Origin: Streptomyces ficellus
GTDB lineage: Bacteria; Actinomycetota; Actinomycetes; Streptomycetales; Streptomycetaceae
NCBI RefSeq assembly: GCF_009739905.1
Contig: NZ_CP034279.1
Span: 5,456,001 to 5,520,000 of the forward strand
DNA: 64,000 nucleotides
Direction: 5' to 3'
The notes under the pieces are model-generated. The model saw only the letters and a list, made by a program, of their open reading frames with translations, ran no database searches and had not been told where the DNA came from. Both the position numbers and the translations under genes were made by a program. Shown here one piece after another: positions 37,784 through 46,747 of the stretch (position 1 is the first letter of the stretch; each line of letters starts with the position of its first letter).

Positions 37784-38247
37784 GTGACGTCGTCGTACGG
37801 GAGGCCGTGAGCGAGGCCGACCGGAAGGCGGGCTTCGCCGTCCGCCGTGAGGTGTTCGTCGTCGAGCAGGGCGTGCCCGAGGACATCGAGTACGACGCGT
37901 ACGACGCGACCGCCGTCCACGTCCTGGCCGTCCGCCGCGCCGACGGGACCGCCCTGGGCACCGGCCGGCTGCTGTACGGGGCGGACGCGGCCGGCAAGAC
38001 GGGCGGCGCCGAGGGCGTGGGTTCGCTGGGCCGGCTCGCGGTGGCCCGGGACGCGCGGGGCCTCGGCGTCGGCGTGGCCCTGGTGCGGGGCATCGAGGAC
38101 GCGGCACGCGCGCGTGGCCTGACGGCGGTGGACCTGCACGCACAGACGCACGCACTCGGGTTCTACGAGCGGCTCGGCTACGAGGCGTACGGGGACGAGT
38201 TCCAGGACGCGGGGATCCCGCACCGGGCGATGCGCCGGGTCCTGTGA
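37780..38247 (+). CDS. GNAT-family N-acetyltransferase
   Basis: A protein of 155 residues of the GNAT fold. It starts like ElaA/YjcF-type acetyltransferases (GFAVRREVFVVEQGVPEDIEYD), with the acetyl-CoA loop LGRLAVARDARGLGVGVALV and the C-terminal FYERLGYEAYGDEFQDAGIPHRAM. The start GTG overlaps the pseudouridine synthase stop (GTGA), so the genes are probably coupled. Substrate unknown. Confidence 0.88.
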   Translation: MSDVVVREAVSEADRKAGFAVRREVFVVEQGVPEDIEYDAYDATAVHVLAVRRADGTALGTGRLLYGADAAGKTGGAEGVGSLGRLAVARDARGLGVGVALVRGIEDAARARGLTAVDLHAQTHALGFYERLGYEAYGDEFQDAGIPHRAMRRVL

Positions 38248-38305
38248 CGCCCGTGGCAGGGTTGACCTCCGGATCTTGACGGAGTGAACGGCCGGAGGGC
38301 GCACC

Positions 38306-39892
38306 GTGGACCAGCTGGCTCTGCTGCTCGTGCTGCTGCTCGGGGCGGTGCTGACCGTGCCCCTCGGGGAGCGGCTGGGGCTGCCCGCCCCCGTACTGAT
38401 GACGCTCGCCGGAGTGGTGCTGGCCCTGCTGCCCTTCGTGCCGAACGTGGAGATCCCGCCGGACTTCATCCTGCCGCTGGTGCTGCCGCCCCTGCTGTAC
38501 GCGGCGGTGCAGCGGACGTCGTGGCGCCAGTTCGCGGCCAATGTGCGCCCCATCCTCCTGCTCGCGGTGGCGCTGGTCTTCGTGACCACGGCCGCCGTGG
38601 CCGCCGTGGCGCACACCGTCGTCCCGGGCCTGCCCATCGCCGCGGCCGTGGCGCTCGGCGCGCTCGTCGCGCCGCCCGACCCGGTCGCCGCGACCGCCGT
38701 CGCCGGCTCGCTGGGGCTGCCGCGCCGGCTGGTGTCGATCCTGGAGGGCGAGGGCCTGTTCAACGACGTCACGGCGATCGTGCTCTACCACGTGGCGATC
38801 GGCGCGGCCGTCGGAGGGACGTTCTCGTACGGGGAAGCCGCCGGTGAACTGGTGCTGTCCGCCGTCGTCGCCGTGGCGGTCGGGATCGCGCTGGGCTGGC
38901 TCTCCAACAAGCTGATGGCGCTGCTCGGGGACCCCACCCTCCAGGTCGGGCTCACCCTCCTCGTGCCCTTCGTCTCGTACGTGCTCGCCGAGGAGCTGCA
39001 CGGCTCCGGTGTCCTCGCCGTCCTCGTCACCGCCCTCTTCCTCGCCGAACGCGCCACGGACGCGGACGACGTGATGGGGCGGCTCGCCGGCCGTACCTTC
39101 TGGGAGATCGTCGACACCCTCGTCACGGGCGTCGCCTTCGGGCTGATCGGCCTGGAGCTGCACAACGTCTTCGGCACCGCCGACGGGCGGGAGCTGCGGA
39201 TGCTGGGCTGGGGCGCGGCCGTCGTCGCCTGTGTCGTCGGCGTCCGGCTGCTGTGGCTGCTGCCGGCGACCTGGCTCGCCAAACGGCTCCACACACGGCG
39301 GGACTACGACGAGGAGATCCCCATGAGCTGGCGGGAGACCGTCGTCATGTGGTGGTCCGGCATGCGGGGCGTGGCGTCGGTCGCGCTGGCCCTCGCGATC
39401 CCGCTGCGCACGGAGGACGGGGCGCCGTTCCCGGGGCGGGACGAGATCGTGTTCATCGCGTTCTGCGTGATCATGGCGACGCTCGTGGTCCAGGGCCTCA
39501 CGCTGCCGTGGCTCGTCAGGAAGCTGGGCGTACGCGCCGACACGGACGCGGAGCGCGAGCTGGAGCGGAAGCTCGCGCTGCGGGCGGCCGCGGCCGCCAA
39601 GCGGCGGCTGAAGGAGATCGAGGAGGTCGAGGACCTCCCGGAGGAGCTCCAGGAGCGGCTGCAGCGCGTCGCGTTCGACGTGGGGGCGCGGATCAGCCCG
39701 GACCTGGTCGACGAGGAGCGGCGGTCCGCCACGGCCAAGCGCGCGGAGCGGTACCGGGCCATGCAGCGCATCCAGCGGGAACTGATGTCGGCGGCCCGCC
39801 ACGAGGTCCTCGCCGCCCGCAGCGAGCCCGGCGCCGACCCGGAGGTCGTCGACCGCGTGCTGCGCCACCTGGACGTCCGCAGCCTGCGCTGA
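38306..39892 (+). CDS. Na+/H+ antiporter, CPA1 family
   Basis: A protein of 528 residues with about twelve membrane helices in the first 410 residues. Family signatures are GALVAPPDPVAATAV and ILEGEGLFNDVTAIVLY, the latter containing the Asn-Asp ion-binding pair. MSWRETVVMWWSGMRGVASVALALAIP is a late signature. A cytoplasmic tail of about 110 charged residues (LERKLALRAAAAAKRRLKEIEE) probably forms a regulatory coiled coil. It exchanges Na+ or K+ for H+. GTG 38306 lies near GGAGGG. It converges on the mscS gene, with 31 bases between stops and no clear hairpin. Confidence 0.92.
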   Translation: MDQLALLLVLLLGAVLTVPLGERLGLPAPVLMTLAGVVLALLPFVPNVEIPPDFILPLVLPPLLYAAVQRTSWRQFAANVRPILLLAVALVFVTTAAVAAVAHTVVPGLPIAAAVALGALVAPPDPVAATAVAGSLGLPRRLVSILEGEGLFNDVTAIVLYHVAIGAAVGGTFSYGEAAGELVLSAVVAVAVGIALGWLSNKLMALLGDPTLQVGLTLLVPFVSYVLAEELHGSGVLAVLVTALFLAERATDADDVMGRLAGRTFWEIVDTLVTGVAFGLIGLELHNVFGTADGRELRMLGWGAAVVACVVGVRLLWLLPATWLAKRLHTRRDYDEEIPMSWRETVVMWWSGMRGVASVALALAIPLRTEDGAPFPGRDEIVFIAFCVIMATLVVQGLTLPWLVRKLGVRADTDAERELERKLALRAAAAAKRRLKEIEEVEDLPEELQERLQRVAFDVGARISPDLVDEERRSATAKRAERYRAMQRIQRELMSAARHEVLAARSEPGADPEVVDRVLRHLDVRSLR

Positions 39893-39923
39893 CGGGCGGG
39901 CGAGGAGGGAGCGGTACGGGAGG

Positions 39924-41117
39924 TCAGCCGCGGCCGGTGCGGGGGGCCTCCGCGGCCGGGGAGTCGCCGTTCGGGGACTCGCCGTCCGGGACGTAGTTGT
40001 CCGCGTTGTTGCTGTGGACCTCCGCCGGGCGCGGCAGCCGGGCCGAGGCCCTGCCGCGCTCGGGCCACTGGCCGTCCGGCGGCAGCGACGCCGGCGACGT
40101 GGCGACGCGCGGCAGCGCGTAGGGGTGCTTCTCGCAGAGCCAGGCGACCAGCTGCTCGCGCACCACGCACCGCGCCGTCCATATGTCGTCCGCGTCCTTG
40201 GCGGTGACGACCGCCCGTACCTGGATCGTGGTCGGCGTGGTGTCCGTGACAGCCAGGGACCAGTCACGGCCGTCCCAGGCGGAGCACTCCGCGAGGACCT
40301 CCTTGAGCTTCTCGCGCATCAGGCCCACCGGTGCCGAGTGGTCCAGGTGGAAGAAGACCGTGCCGGTCATCTGGGCCCCGCCGCGCGACCAGTTCTCGAA
40401 CGGCTTGCTGGTGAAGTACGACACGGGCATCGTGATCCGCCGCTCGTCCCACGTGCGTACCGCCAGGAACGTCAGCGTGACCTCCTCGACCACGCCCCAC
40501 TCGCCGTCCACCACCACCGTGTCGCCGATCCGCACCATGTCGCCGAAGGCGATCTGGAAGCCGGCGAAGAGGTTGCCGAGCGTGGACTGCGCCGCGACAC
40601 CGGCGACGATGCCGATGATGCCCGCCGAGGCCAGCATCGACGTACCGATCGTCTTGAAGTCCGGGAAGGTCAGCAGCATCGCCGCGGCCGCCACCACGCA
40701 GACCACCGCCGTCACGATCCGCATGATCAGCGTGACCTGGGTGCGGACCCGGCGCACGCGTGCCGCGTCGCGGGTCGACGAGGCGTACCGGGCGTACGTG
40801 GACTCCACTATCGCGGCGGCGATCCGCACCACGAGCCAGGCGCTCGCCCCGATCAGCACCAGGGACAGCACCTGCCCGATGCCGGTCTCGTGGTCCTCGA
40901 TCACCGGCCACTTGGTCTGCCGGTACGAGCCGCGCAGCAGCGCGGTGAGCAGGACGACCTGGAGGGGCAGCCGGCACCGGCGCAGCAGCCCCCACAGCGG
41001 GGTCTCGTGGTGCCGGGCGTCGGCTCGGCGCAGGACGACGTCGGCGACGTAGCCGACGACCAGCGTGAGCACGACCGAGCCACCGACGACGGTCAACGGG
41101 CGCAGTACGTTCTCCAT
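39924..41117 (-). CDS. Mechanosensitive ion channel MscS-family protein
   Basis: A protein of 397 residues with four or five membrane helices. The pore-lining helix and beta domain are typical of MscS: ASAGIIGIVAGVAAQSTLGNLFAGFQIAFGDMVRIGDTVVVDGEWGVVEEV (signature core AAQSTLGNLFAGFQIAFGD). The C-terminal 50 residues are Pro/Asn/Ser-rich and not conserved. It opens under membrane tension to release solutes. ATG 41117 has a CCGGAG site. Its start codon is only 31 bases from that of the divergent hydrolase gene. Confidence 0.9.
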   Translation of the reverse strand: MENVLRPLTVVGGSVVLTLVVGYVADVVLRRADARHHETPLWGLLRRCRLPLQVVLLTALLRGSYRQTKWPVIEDHETGIGQVLSLVLIGASAWLVVRIAAAIVESTYARYASSTRDAARVRRVRTQVTLIMRIVTAVVCVVAAAAMLLTFPDFKTIGTSMLASAGIIGIVAGVAAQSTLGNLFAGFQIAFGDMVRIGDTVVVDGEWGVVEEVTLTFLAVRTWDERRITMPVSYFTSKPFENWSRGGAQMTGTVFFHLDHSAPVGLMREKLKEVLAECSAWDGRDWSLAVTDTTPTTIQVRAVVTAKDADDIWTARCVVREQLVAWLCEKHPYALPRVATSPASLPPDGQWPERGRASARLPRPAEVHSNNADNYVPDGESPNGDSPAAEAPRTGRG

Positions 41118-41148
41118 GGCTCCGGATTCCAGCTGGCAGGATGGCCGG

Positions 41149-41718
41149 ATGAACATCATGCTCTTCCACTCGGCCTACGGTCCGCGCCCGGCCGTTCACG
41201 CCGCAGCCGACCGGCTGCGCGCCGCCGGGCACCACGTGCACGTGCCCGACCTGTACGGCGGTCAAACGGCCGGCAGCCTCGAGGAGGGCATGGCCGTCAA
41301 GGACGGCATCGGCAAGGAAGAGCTGCTCAAGCGGGCCGTCATGGCCGCCGCCCCGTACTCGGAGCAAGGGCTCGTGTACGCCGGGTTCTCCATGGGCGCG
41401 TCCATCGCGCAGACCATGGCGCTCGGTGACGAGAAGGCGCGCGGGCTGCTGCTCCTGCACGGCACGTCCGACATCGCCGACAACGCCTCGGTGGACGACC
41501 TGCCGGTGCAACTGCACGTCGCCGACCCGGACCCGTTCGAGTCGCACGACTGGCTGAACGCCTGGTACCTCCGGATGAGGCGGGCGGGCGCCGACACCGA
41601 GGTCTACCGCTACCCCGGCGCCGGGCACCTGTACACCGACCCCGACCTGCCCGACTACGACGAGGAGGCCGCCGAGCGGACCTGGGCGATCGCGCTCGCC
41701 TTCCTGGAGAGCCTGTAG
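41149..41718 (+). CDS. Dienelactone hydrolase-like alpha/beta hydrolase
   Basis: A protein of 189 residues with the alpha/beta hydrolase fold. The nucleophile elbow is GFSMGAS, with Ser where classical dienelactone hydrolases have Cys. The acid is probably in HVADPDPFE, and the histidine in GAGHLYTD. Family members hydrolyse dienelactones or other small esters, but the substrate here is unknown. ATG 41149 is only 31 bases from the mscS start on the other strand, so the leader is short. Confidence 0.85.
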   Translation: MNIMLFHSAYGPRPAVHAAADRLRAAGHHVHVPDLYGGQTAGSLEEGMAVKDGIGKEELLKRAVMAAAPYSEQGLVYAGFSMGASIAQTMALGDEKARGLLLLHGTSDIADNASVDDLPVQLHVADPDPFESHDWLNAWYLRMRRAGADTEVYRYPGAGHLYTDPDLPDYDEEAAERTWAIALAFLESL

Positions 41719-41836
41719 GGCCGCGTTCAGGGGCTCCGGCGGGCCGGTGCGCCTCCGTGCGGACCCGCGTCCGCACGGAGGAATGGCCGGGAATCGCCCC
41801 TGCGGCGCCCGGCGCCCGGCGACCGGGGGGCAAGGG

Positions 41837-43492
41837 TCAGCGGACCGGTGCCTGGACCCGTTCGACCTTCTGCGTCCCGCTGAGCGTCCGGTAGGAGCGG
41901 ACCCAGGCCGAGGACGCGCCGGGATCCGTCTTGTCGGAGACCTTGTAGTAGTCCATCTGCGAGCGCTCCGCGGTCACGTCCAGGACGCCGTACCCGTGGT
42001 TGTCCATGTCGAGCCACTTCACATGACGGTTGGCGCCCCGGATCGCCGTCGCCGCGACCAGGGAGACCGTGCCGGGCGCGACGTGGAGGATGTCGTCCAG
42101 GTTGTCGGACGTCACCGACGTGACCACGAACTCCGTCGCCGCCGACCGTGACGCCGGATAGGTGGCCGCCGTCACGGGCACGTCGTTGGCCCACGCCATG
42201 TGGATGTCCCCGGTCAGGAACACGGTGTTGGTGACGGACCGGTCCGTGAGGTGCGCGAGCAGCTCCTTGCGGTCGTCCGTGTAGCCGTCCCACTGGTCCA
42301 CGTTGATCGCCAGGCCGCCCTTGGGCAGGCCCAGCAGCTCCGCGACCGGCCCCAGCAGGTGGGACGGCAGGGAGCCGAAGGCGACCGGCGAGATCATCAC
42401 CGAGGTGCCGACCAGCTTCCAGGCCGCATCCGAGGCCGCCAGCCCCGCCTTCAGCCAGTCCAGCTGGGCGCGGCCGGTGATGGTCCGGTCCGGGTGGTCG
42501 ACCTCGCCGCTGCCGGTCCTGGCCTGCTGCGAGCGGAACGACCGCAGGTCCAGCAGGTGCAGGTCGGCCAGCTTGCCGAAGCGCAGCCGGCGGTAGACCG
42601 TGCCCTCGGTCGAGGCGCGCACCGGCATCCACTCGAAGTACGCCTGCTTCGCCGCCGCCGCGCGGGCCGCCCACTCTCCCTCGGTGCCCGGCGTGTGGTT
42701 GTCCGCGCCGCCGGACCAGGTGTCGTCGGCGAACTCGTGGTCGTCCCATATCGCGATCACCGGGTGCGCGGCGTGCAGCGCCTGGAGGTCGCCGTCCGTC
42801 TTGTAGGTGGCGTGCCGCAGGCGGTAGTCGGCGAGGGTGACGATCTCGTGCTTCGGCTCGTGCTGCCGTACGACGTACTTGGGCTCGGGGTAACTGCCCG
42901 TCGGGTACTCGTAGATGTAGTCGCCGAGGTGGAGGACCGCGTCCAGGTCGGTCCGGGCGGCGAGGTGGCGGTAGGCGGAGAAGTGGCCGGACTCCCAGTT
43001 GGCGCAGGAGACCACGCCGAAACGGACACCGTCGGTCGTGGCGTCGACGCCCGGGGTCGTACGGGTCCGGCCGACGGGGGAGGCGGCCGGCGAGGCGTCC
43101 GTACCGGCCGTGAAGCGGAAGTAATAGCCGGTCTCCTGGCGGAGGCCCCTTACGTCCACCTTGACGGTGTGGTCGGTCGCGGCCGTGGCCGTGACCGCGC
43201 CGCGGGCGACGGTCCGGGTGAAGGCTCTGTCCTCGGCGACCTCCCATCTCACCTCGGTGTCCGGGCCCTTGCCGGATCCGGGGAGGGCGTCGGGGGAGGG
43301 GGTCACGCGCGTCCACAGCAGGACGCCGTCGGGCAGCGGGTCACCGGAGGCGACCCCGTGGAGGAAGGCGGGGGCCCTGACGTCCGCCGCGGCGGACGGG
43401 GCGGAGGCGAGGACGGGAGCGGCGACGACGCCGGCGGCAGCGGCCTTGACGACCGTGCGGCGGCTGGGAGCGGAAGGAAGACGACTGGTCAC
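41837..43492 (-). CDS. phoD: Secreted PhoD-like alkaline phosphatase/phosphodiesterase
   Basis: A protein of 551 residues with a Tat signal peptide (SRRTVVKAAAAG at about 10-21, then APSAAAD). The N-terminal beta domain (FLHGVASGDPLPDGVLLWTRVTP) and the metallophosphatase core (GVVSCANWESGHFSAYRHLA, LHLGDYIYEYPTG, IWDDHEFADD, FLTGDIHMAW) match PhoD, which binds Fe and Ca and releases phosphate from esters outside the cell. GTG 43492. A perfect inverted repeat at 43495-43514 lies directly before the start. No clear PHO box could be assigned. Confidence 0.92.
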   Translation of the reverse strand: MTSRLPSAPSRRTVVKAAAAGVVAAPVLASAPSAAADVRAPAFLHGVASGDPLPDGVLLWTRVTPSPDALPGSGKGPDTEVRWEVAEDRAFTRTVARGAVTATAATDHTVKVDVRGLRQETGYYFRFTAGTDASPAASPVGRTRTTPGVDATTDGVRFGVVSCANWESGHFSAYRHLAARTDLDAVLHLGDYIYEYPTGSYPEPKYVVRQHEPKHEIVTLADYRLRHATYKTDGDLQALHAAHPVIAIWDDHEFADDTWSGGADNHTPGTEGEWAARAAAAKQAYFEWMPVRASTEGTVYRRLRFGKLADLHLLDLRSFRSQQARTGSGEVDHPDRTITGRAQLDWLKAGLAASDAAWKLVGTSVMISPVAFGSLPSHLLGPVAELLGLPKGGLAINVDQWDGYTDDRKELLAHLTDRSVTNTVFLTGDIHMAWANDVPVTAATYPASRSAATEFVVTSVTSDNLDDILHVAPGTVSLVAATAIRGANRHVKWLDMDNHGYGVLDVTAERSQMDYYKVSDKTDPGASSAWVRSYRTLSGTQKVERVQAPVR

Positions 43493-43494
43493 GG

Positions 43495-43514
43495 CCGATC
43501 AGATTACTGATCGG
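43495..43514 (-). promoter_or_regulatory. Inverted repeat at the phoD start
   Basis: CCGATCAG and CTGATCGG form a perfect 8-bp inverted repeat with a 4-base spacer, ending 2 bases before the GTG. On the minus strand it contains TAATCT (43508-43503 region) 8 bases before the GTG, which would fit a -10 element of a leaderless transcript. The repeat could be an operator or an mRNA hairpin. Confidence 0.4.
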
Positions 43515-43524
43515 TAGAGCGCAT

Positions 43525-43556
43525 GAGCGGGCGAAGTCCGCAGAGTTCGCCCGCTC
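43525..43556 (-). terminator. Hairpin after the DsbA-like gene
   Basis: An 11-bp perfect stem (43525-43535 with 43546-43556) with a 10-base loop lies about 52 bases after the stop of the DsbA-like gene and upstream of phoD on the same strand. It separates the two transcription units. Confidence 0.55.
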
Positions 43557-43608
43557 GTTGGCCAAAAGTCGTGCCCCGTCGGCGCGCTCGCCGGCGCCGG
43601 ACCGCCGG

Positions 43609-44424
43609 CTAGCCCTTGAGCGCCTTGTCGATCGCCGTGGTGAAGTCGGGGGCCGTCATGGGGGCGTTCTTGCCGCCCGCGACGGTGACCGGCTTGCCGT
43701 CCATCATCAGCGTGGGCGTGCCCTTGACGCCGCTCTTGTCGAAGGCCTCGGACATCTTGAGCGCCCAGGCGTCGAAGGTGCCCTCCTCGACGTTCTTCTT
43801 GAACGTGGCGTTGTTCTTGAGGGCCGGGACGGTGCCGGCGATCTCCAGGAGGTAGGAGTCCTTGGCGAACTTGTCGTCGCTCTCCGCCGGGTGGTACTCC
43901 GCCGAGTAGAGCGCCGCCTTGTAGTCCAGGAAGGCCTCGGGGCTGACGTCGAGGGCGGCGCCCAGCGCGGAGAGGGCGTTCTTGGACCCCTCGCCCTGGT
44001 CGCTGTTGTCGATGAACGTGGCGCCGACGTACTGGAGCTTGTACTTGCCGGCGGCGACGTCCTTCTCGATCGTCTCGCCCACGCCCTGCTCGAACGTCGC
44101 GCAGATCGGGCAGCGCGAGTCCTCGTACACCTCCAGCGTCTTCTTGGCGGCGGGCTTGCCCACGACGAGGGTGGTGCCGTTGTCGCCCGAGGTGTTCTTC
44201 GGGGCGGTGACCTTCTTCTGGTCCTTCACCGCCTCCCAGTGGGAGGGCTTGTTCGCCTGCATCACGCCGTAGCCGATGCCGCCGGCCAGCGCGAGGACGG
44301 CGACCGCCGAGACGGCGACCGTGACCTGCCGGCGGACCTTGTCCTTCTTCGCCTGGCGTTCGCGCTCCTGGCGCAGCCGCTCGCGGGCGGCCGCCTTGTT
44401 GGCCTGGCTGTTGCGTGCACTCAT
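43609..44424 (-). CDS. DsbA-family membrane-anchored thiol oxidoreductase
   Basis: A protein of 271 residues. It has a basic cytoplasmic N-terminus, one membrane anchor at about 33-55 (VTVAVSAVAVLALAGGIGYGV) and an extracytoplasmic thioredoxin-like domain. The active site is CPIC at 105-108, within EVYEDSRCPICATFE, and the cis-proline loop is GVKGTPTLMM. This is the DsbA/BdbD-like group common in actinobacteria, which makes or isomerises disulfides in secreted proteins. The start is ATG 44424. It follows a membrane protein gene on the same strand after 47 bases. Confidence 0.9.
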   Translation of the reverse strand: MSARNSQANKAAARERLRQERERQAKKDKVRRQVTVAVSAVAVLALAGGIGYGVMQANKPSHWEAVKDQKKVTAPKNTSGDNGTTLVVGKPAAKKTLEVYEDSRCPICATFEQGVGETIEKDVAAGKYKLQYVGATFIDNSDQGEGSKNALSALGAALDVSPEAFLDYKAALYSAEYHPAESDDKFAKDSYLLEIAGTVPALKNNATFKKNVEEGTFDAWALKMSEAFDKSGVKGTPTLMMDGKPVTVAGGKNAPMTAPDFTTAIDKALKG

Positions 44425-44471
44425 GGTGGTGTTCTCCGTGGGGATCGTGCGAAAGGTGGGGACGCTGGTGC

Positions 44472-45158
44472 TCAGGCGGCGAGAGCCGCCCGGCACGGCG
44501 GTCCCCGCCGCCCCACGCAGTGCACGAGCAGACGGGTGCGGGAGGAGCGCGGACGGCTCGTGCGCCCCGGGCTCCGCCGCACGGCCCGGCCCGCCACCCC
44601 GACCACGGCCACCGCCAGCAGCAGCGGCCGGAACGCGAACGCCGCGACCGACCGCGCCAGCGAGGCCAGCGCGGTCTCGCCCCGTCGCAGCCACGCCGAG
44701 GCGACCAGCCCCACCGTGACGTGCGCGGCCAGCAGCAGCCAGGGCAGCGCCGGGTCGGGGGAGCGCAGCAGGGCGGCCGCGCCGCTCTCCGGGGCGGCCA
44801 CACCGGGCAGCGGGACGCCCACGGCGCCGCCGCACAGCACGTCCACCCCGAACGCCCGCAGCGAGCCCGACACCGGGCCGCCGGCCGGGCCGTAACAGAG
44901 GTGCTGGCCCGTGGTGAAGACGGTGTCGGCGGCCAGCTCCAGCGGAACGAGCAGCCCCGCGATGCTCCAGAACCCGCGCTCGGCGCCCGCCAGCGCGTAC
45001 GCCACGCCGAAGACCCCGGCGGCGACCCCGGCGACGGTCGCCGCCGGCAGCGCGACCCCCGACAGCAGCACGTGGGAGGCCACGGATAGCGTCACGACCA
45101 GTGCCGTGAAGAACGCTGCCCGCAGCCACCTGAGCCGGGTCCCGGATATGCCGTCCAT
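44472..45158 (-). CDS. Uncharacterised Cys-containing membrane protein
   Basis: A protein of 228 residues, not recognised with confidence. About five membrane helices are visible, beginning with AAFFTALVVTLSVASHVLLSG. Histidines lie within helices 1 and 4 (ASHVLLSG, AAHVTVGLV), and cysteines occur in GQHLCYG and DVLCGG. The soluble tail is basic and ends with HCVGRRGPPCRAALAA. The WLRRGE motif after helix 4 is reminiscent of small membrane proteins found with copper or redox genes. Its position directly before the DsbA-like gene on the same strand suggests a redox or metal role, which is inference. Confidence 0.7.
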   Translation of the reverse strand: MDGISGTRLRWLRAAFFTALVVTLSVASHVLLSGVALPAATVAGVAAGVFGVAYALAGAERGFWSIAGLLVPLELAADTVFTTGQHLCYGPAGGPVSGSLRAFGVDVLCGGAVGVPLPGVAAPESGAAALLRSPDPALPWLLLAAHVTVGLVASAWLRRGETALASLARSVAAFAFRPLLLAVAVVGVAGRAVRRSPGRTSRPRSSRTRLLVHCVGRRGPPCRAALAA

Positions 45159-45234
45159 CGCCGAGAGTGTGCCACGCGCGCCGGTAAGCGGTCCCTAAAG
45201 GATCCGGCCGGGCCGGATCCGCGGGAGGCCGCTC

Positions 45235-46569
45235 CTACAGGCCGGGGATCCGGCCGTTGCGGAACAGGTCGACGAAGATCTGGTGGTCCGCCCGCGCGCG
45301 GGCGCCGTAGGCGTGCGCGAAGTCCACCAGCAGCTCCCCGAAGCCCTCCTCGTCGGCGGCTATCGCCGCGTCGATGGCCCGCTCCGTGGAGAACGGCACG
45401 AGCGAGTGCCCGCTCTCGTCGTCCGCCGCCGCGTGCATGGTGGCCGTCGCGCGGCCCAGGTCGGCGACGGTCGCCGCGATCTCCTCCAGGTCGTCGATGT
45501 CCGACCAGTCCAGGTCCACCGCGTACGGCGACACCTCGGCGACCAGCTGACCGGCGCCGTCCAGCTCCGTCCAGCCCAGCCACGGGTCGGCGTGCGCCTG
45601 GAGCGCGCGCTGCGAGATGACCGTGCGGTGCCCCTCGTGCCGGAAGTACCCGCGCACCGCCGGATCGGTCACATGGCGCGAGACCGCCGGGGTCTGCGCC
45701 TGCTTCATGTAGATCACGACGTCGTTCTCCAGGGCGTCGCTGTTCCCCTCCAGGAGGATGTTGTACGAGGGCAGGCCGGCCGACCCGATGCCGATGCCGC
45801 GCCGCCCCACCACGTCCTTCACCCGGTACGAGTCGGGCCGCGCCAGGCTCGACTCGGGCAGCGTCTCCAGGTACCCGTCGAAGGCGGCCAGCACCTTGTA
45901 CCGGGTCGCCGCGTCCAGCTCGATCGCCCCGCCGCCGGGCGCGAACCGGCGCTCGAAGTCACGGATCTCCGTCATCGAGTCCAGCAGCCCGAACCGGGTC
46001 AGCGACCGCGCGACGCGCAGCGCGTCCAGCAGCGGCCCGTCGGCCGTGTCCAGGGTGAAGGGCGGCAGGTCCGACTCACCGGCGTTCCGCGAGCCGGTCG
46101 CCAGCGCGTGGATCCGCTCCCGGTAGGCGGCCGCGCAGATCCGCACCAGCTCGGTGATCTGCTCGTCCCCGAGCGCCTTGCTGTAGCCGATCAGGGCCAG
46201 GGAGGCCGACAGCCGCTTGAGGTCCCAGGTGAAGGGGCCGACGTACGCCTCGTCGAAGTCGTTGACGTTGAAGATCAGCCGCCCGTTGGCGTCCATGTAC
46301 GTGCCGAAGTTCTCCGCGTGCAGGTCACCGTGGATCCACACCCGGCCGGTCCGCTCGTCCAGGTAGGGGCCGCCGTGCCGCTCCTCGTCGAGGTCGGCGT
46401 AGAAGAGGCAGGCCGTGCCCCGGTAGAAGGCGAAGGCGGAGCCGGCCATCTTCCGGAACTTGACCCGGAAGGCGGCCGGGTCGGCGGCCAGGAGCTCGCC
46501 GAAGGCGGTGCCGAAGACGGAGAGGATCTGCTCACCGCGTTCCTCGGCGGTGGGCTGCGGGACCGACAT
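45235..46569 (-). CDS. DUF2252 family protein
   Basis: A protein of 444 residues with the DUF2252 hallmarks of a degenerate kinase-like fold: FYRGTACLFYADL, VWIHGDLHAENFGTYMD, FNVNDFDEAYVGPFTWDLKRL and VKDVVGRRGIGIGSAGLPSY. The HGDLHxEN and NDFDE pieces correspond to the catalytic loop and metal-binding motif of aminoglycoside-kinase-type enzymes. No substrate is established. ATG 46569 follows AGGAGG. It is divergent from dnaE with a 178-base spacer. Confidence 0.88.
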   Translation of the reverse strand: MSVPQPTAEERGEQILSVFGTAFGELLAADPAAFRVKFRKMAGSAFAFYRGTACLFYADLDEERHGGPYLDERTGRVWIHGDLHAENFGTYMDANGRLIFNVNDFDEAYVGPFTWDLKRLSASLALIGYSKALGDEQITELVRICAAAYRERIHALATGSRNAGESDLPPFTLDTADGPLLDALRVARSLTRFGLLDSMTEIRDFERRFAPGGGAIELDAATRYKVLAAFDGYLETLPESSLARPDSYRVKDVVGRRGIGIGSAGLPSYNILLEGNSDALENDVVIYMKQAQTPAVSRHVTDPAVRGYFRHEGHRTVISQRALQAHADPWLGWTELDGAGQLVAEVSPYAVDLDWSDIDDLEEIAATVADLGRATATMHAAADDESGHSLVPFSTERAIDAAIAADEEGFGELLVDFAHAYGARARADHQIFVDLFRNGRIPGL

Positions 46570-46747
46570 CGCGGGGTGCCTCCTGGTGCGTACGTACACG
46601 GGTGCGCGCCACGTCGCGCGCACGGCGGAGGGACCGGCCCTCCGTCCCCTCCAACGCGTGACCGCGCTCCCGAGTGCCCCGCCGCTGTCAGTGCGGCGAC
46701 GTAGACTTCCGAGCTGTCCCCCATCCCCGGCCCCGGAGGCAGCAACC

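Noticed and set aside
43493..43608. PHO box upstream of phoD
   Set aside because: GTTCGCCCGCT followed by CGTTGGCC resembles half of the direct repeat but is in the wrong orientation and forms the arm of a hairpin after the DsbA-like gene.
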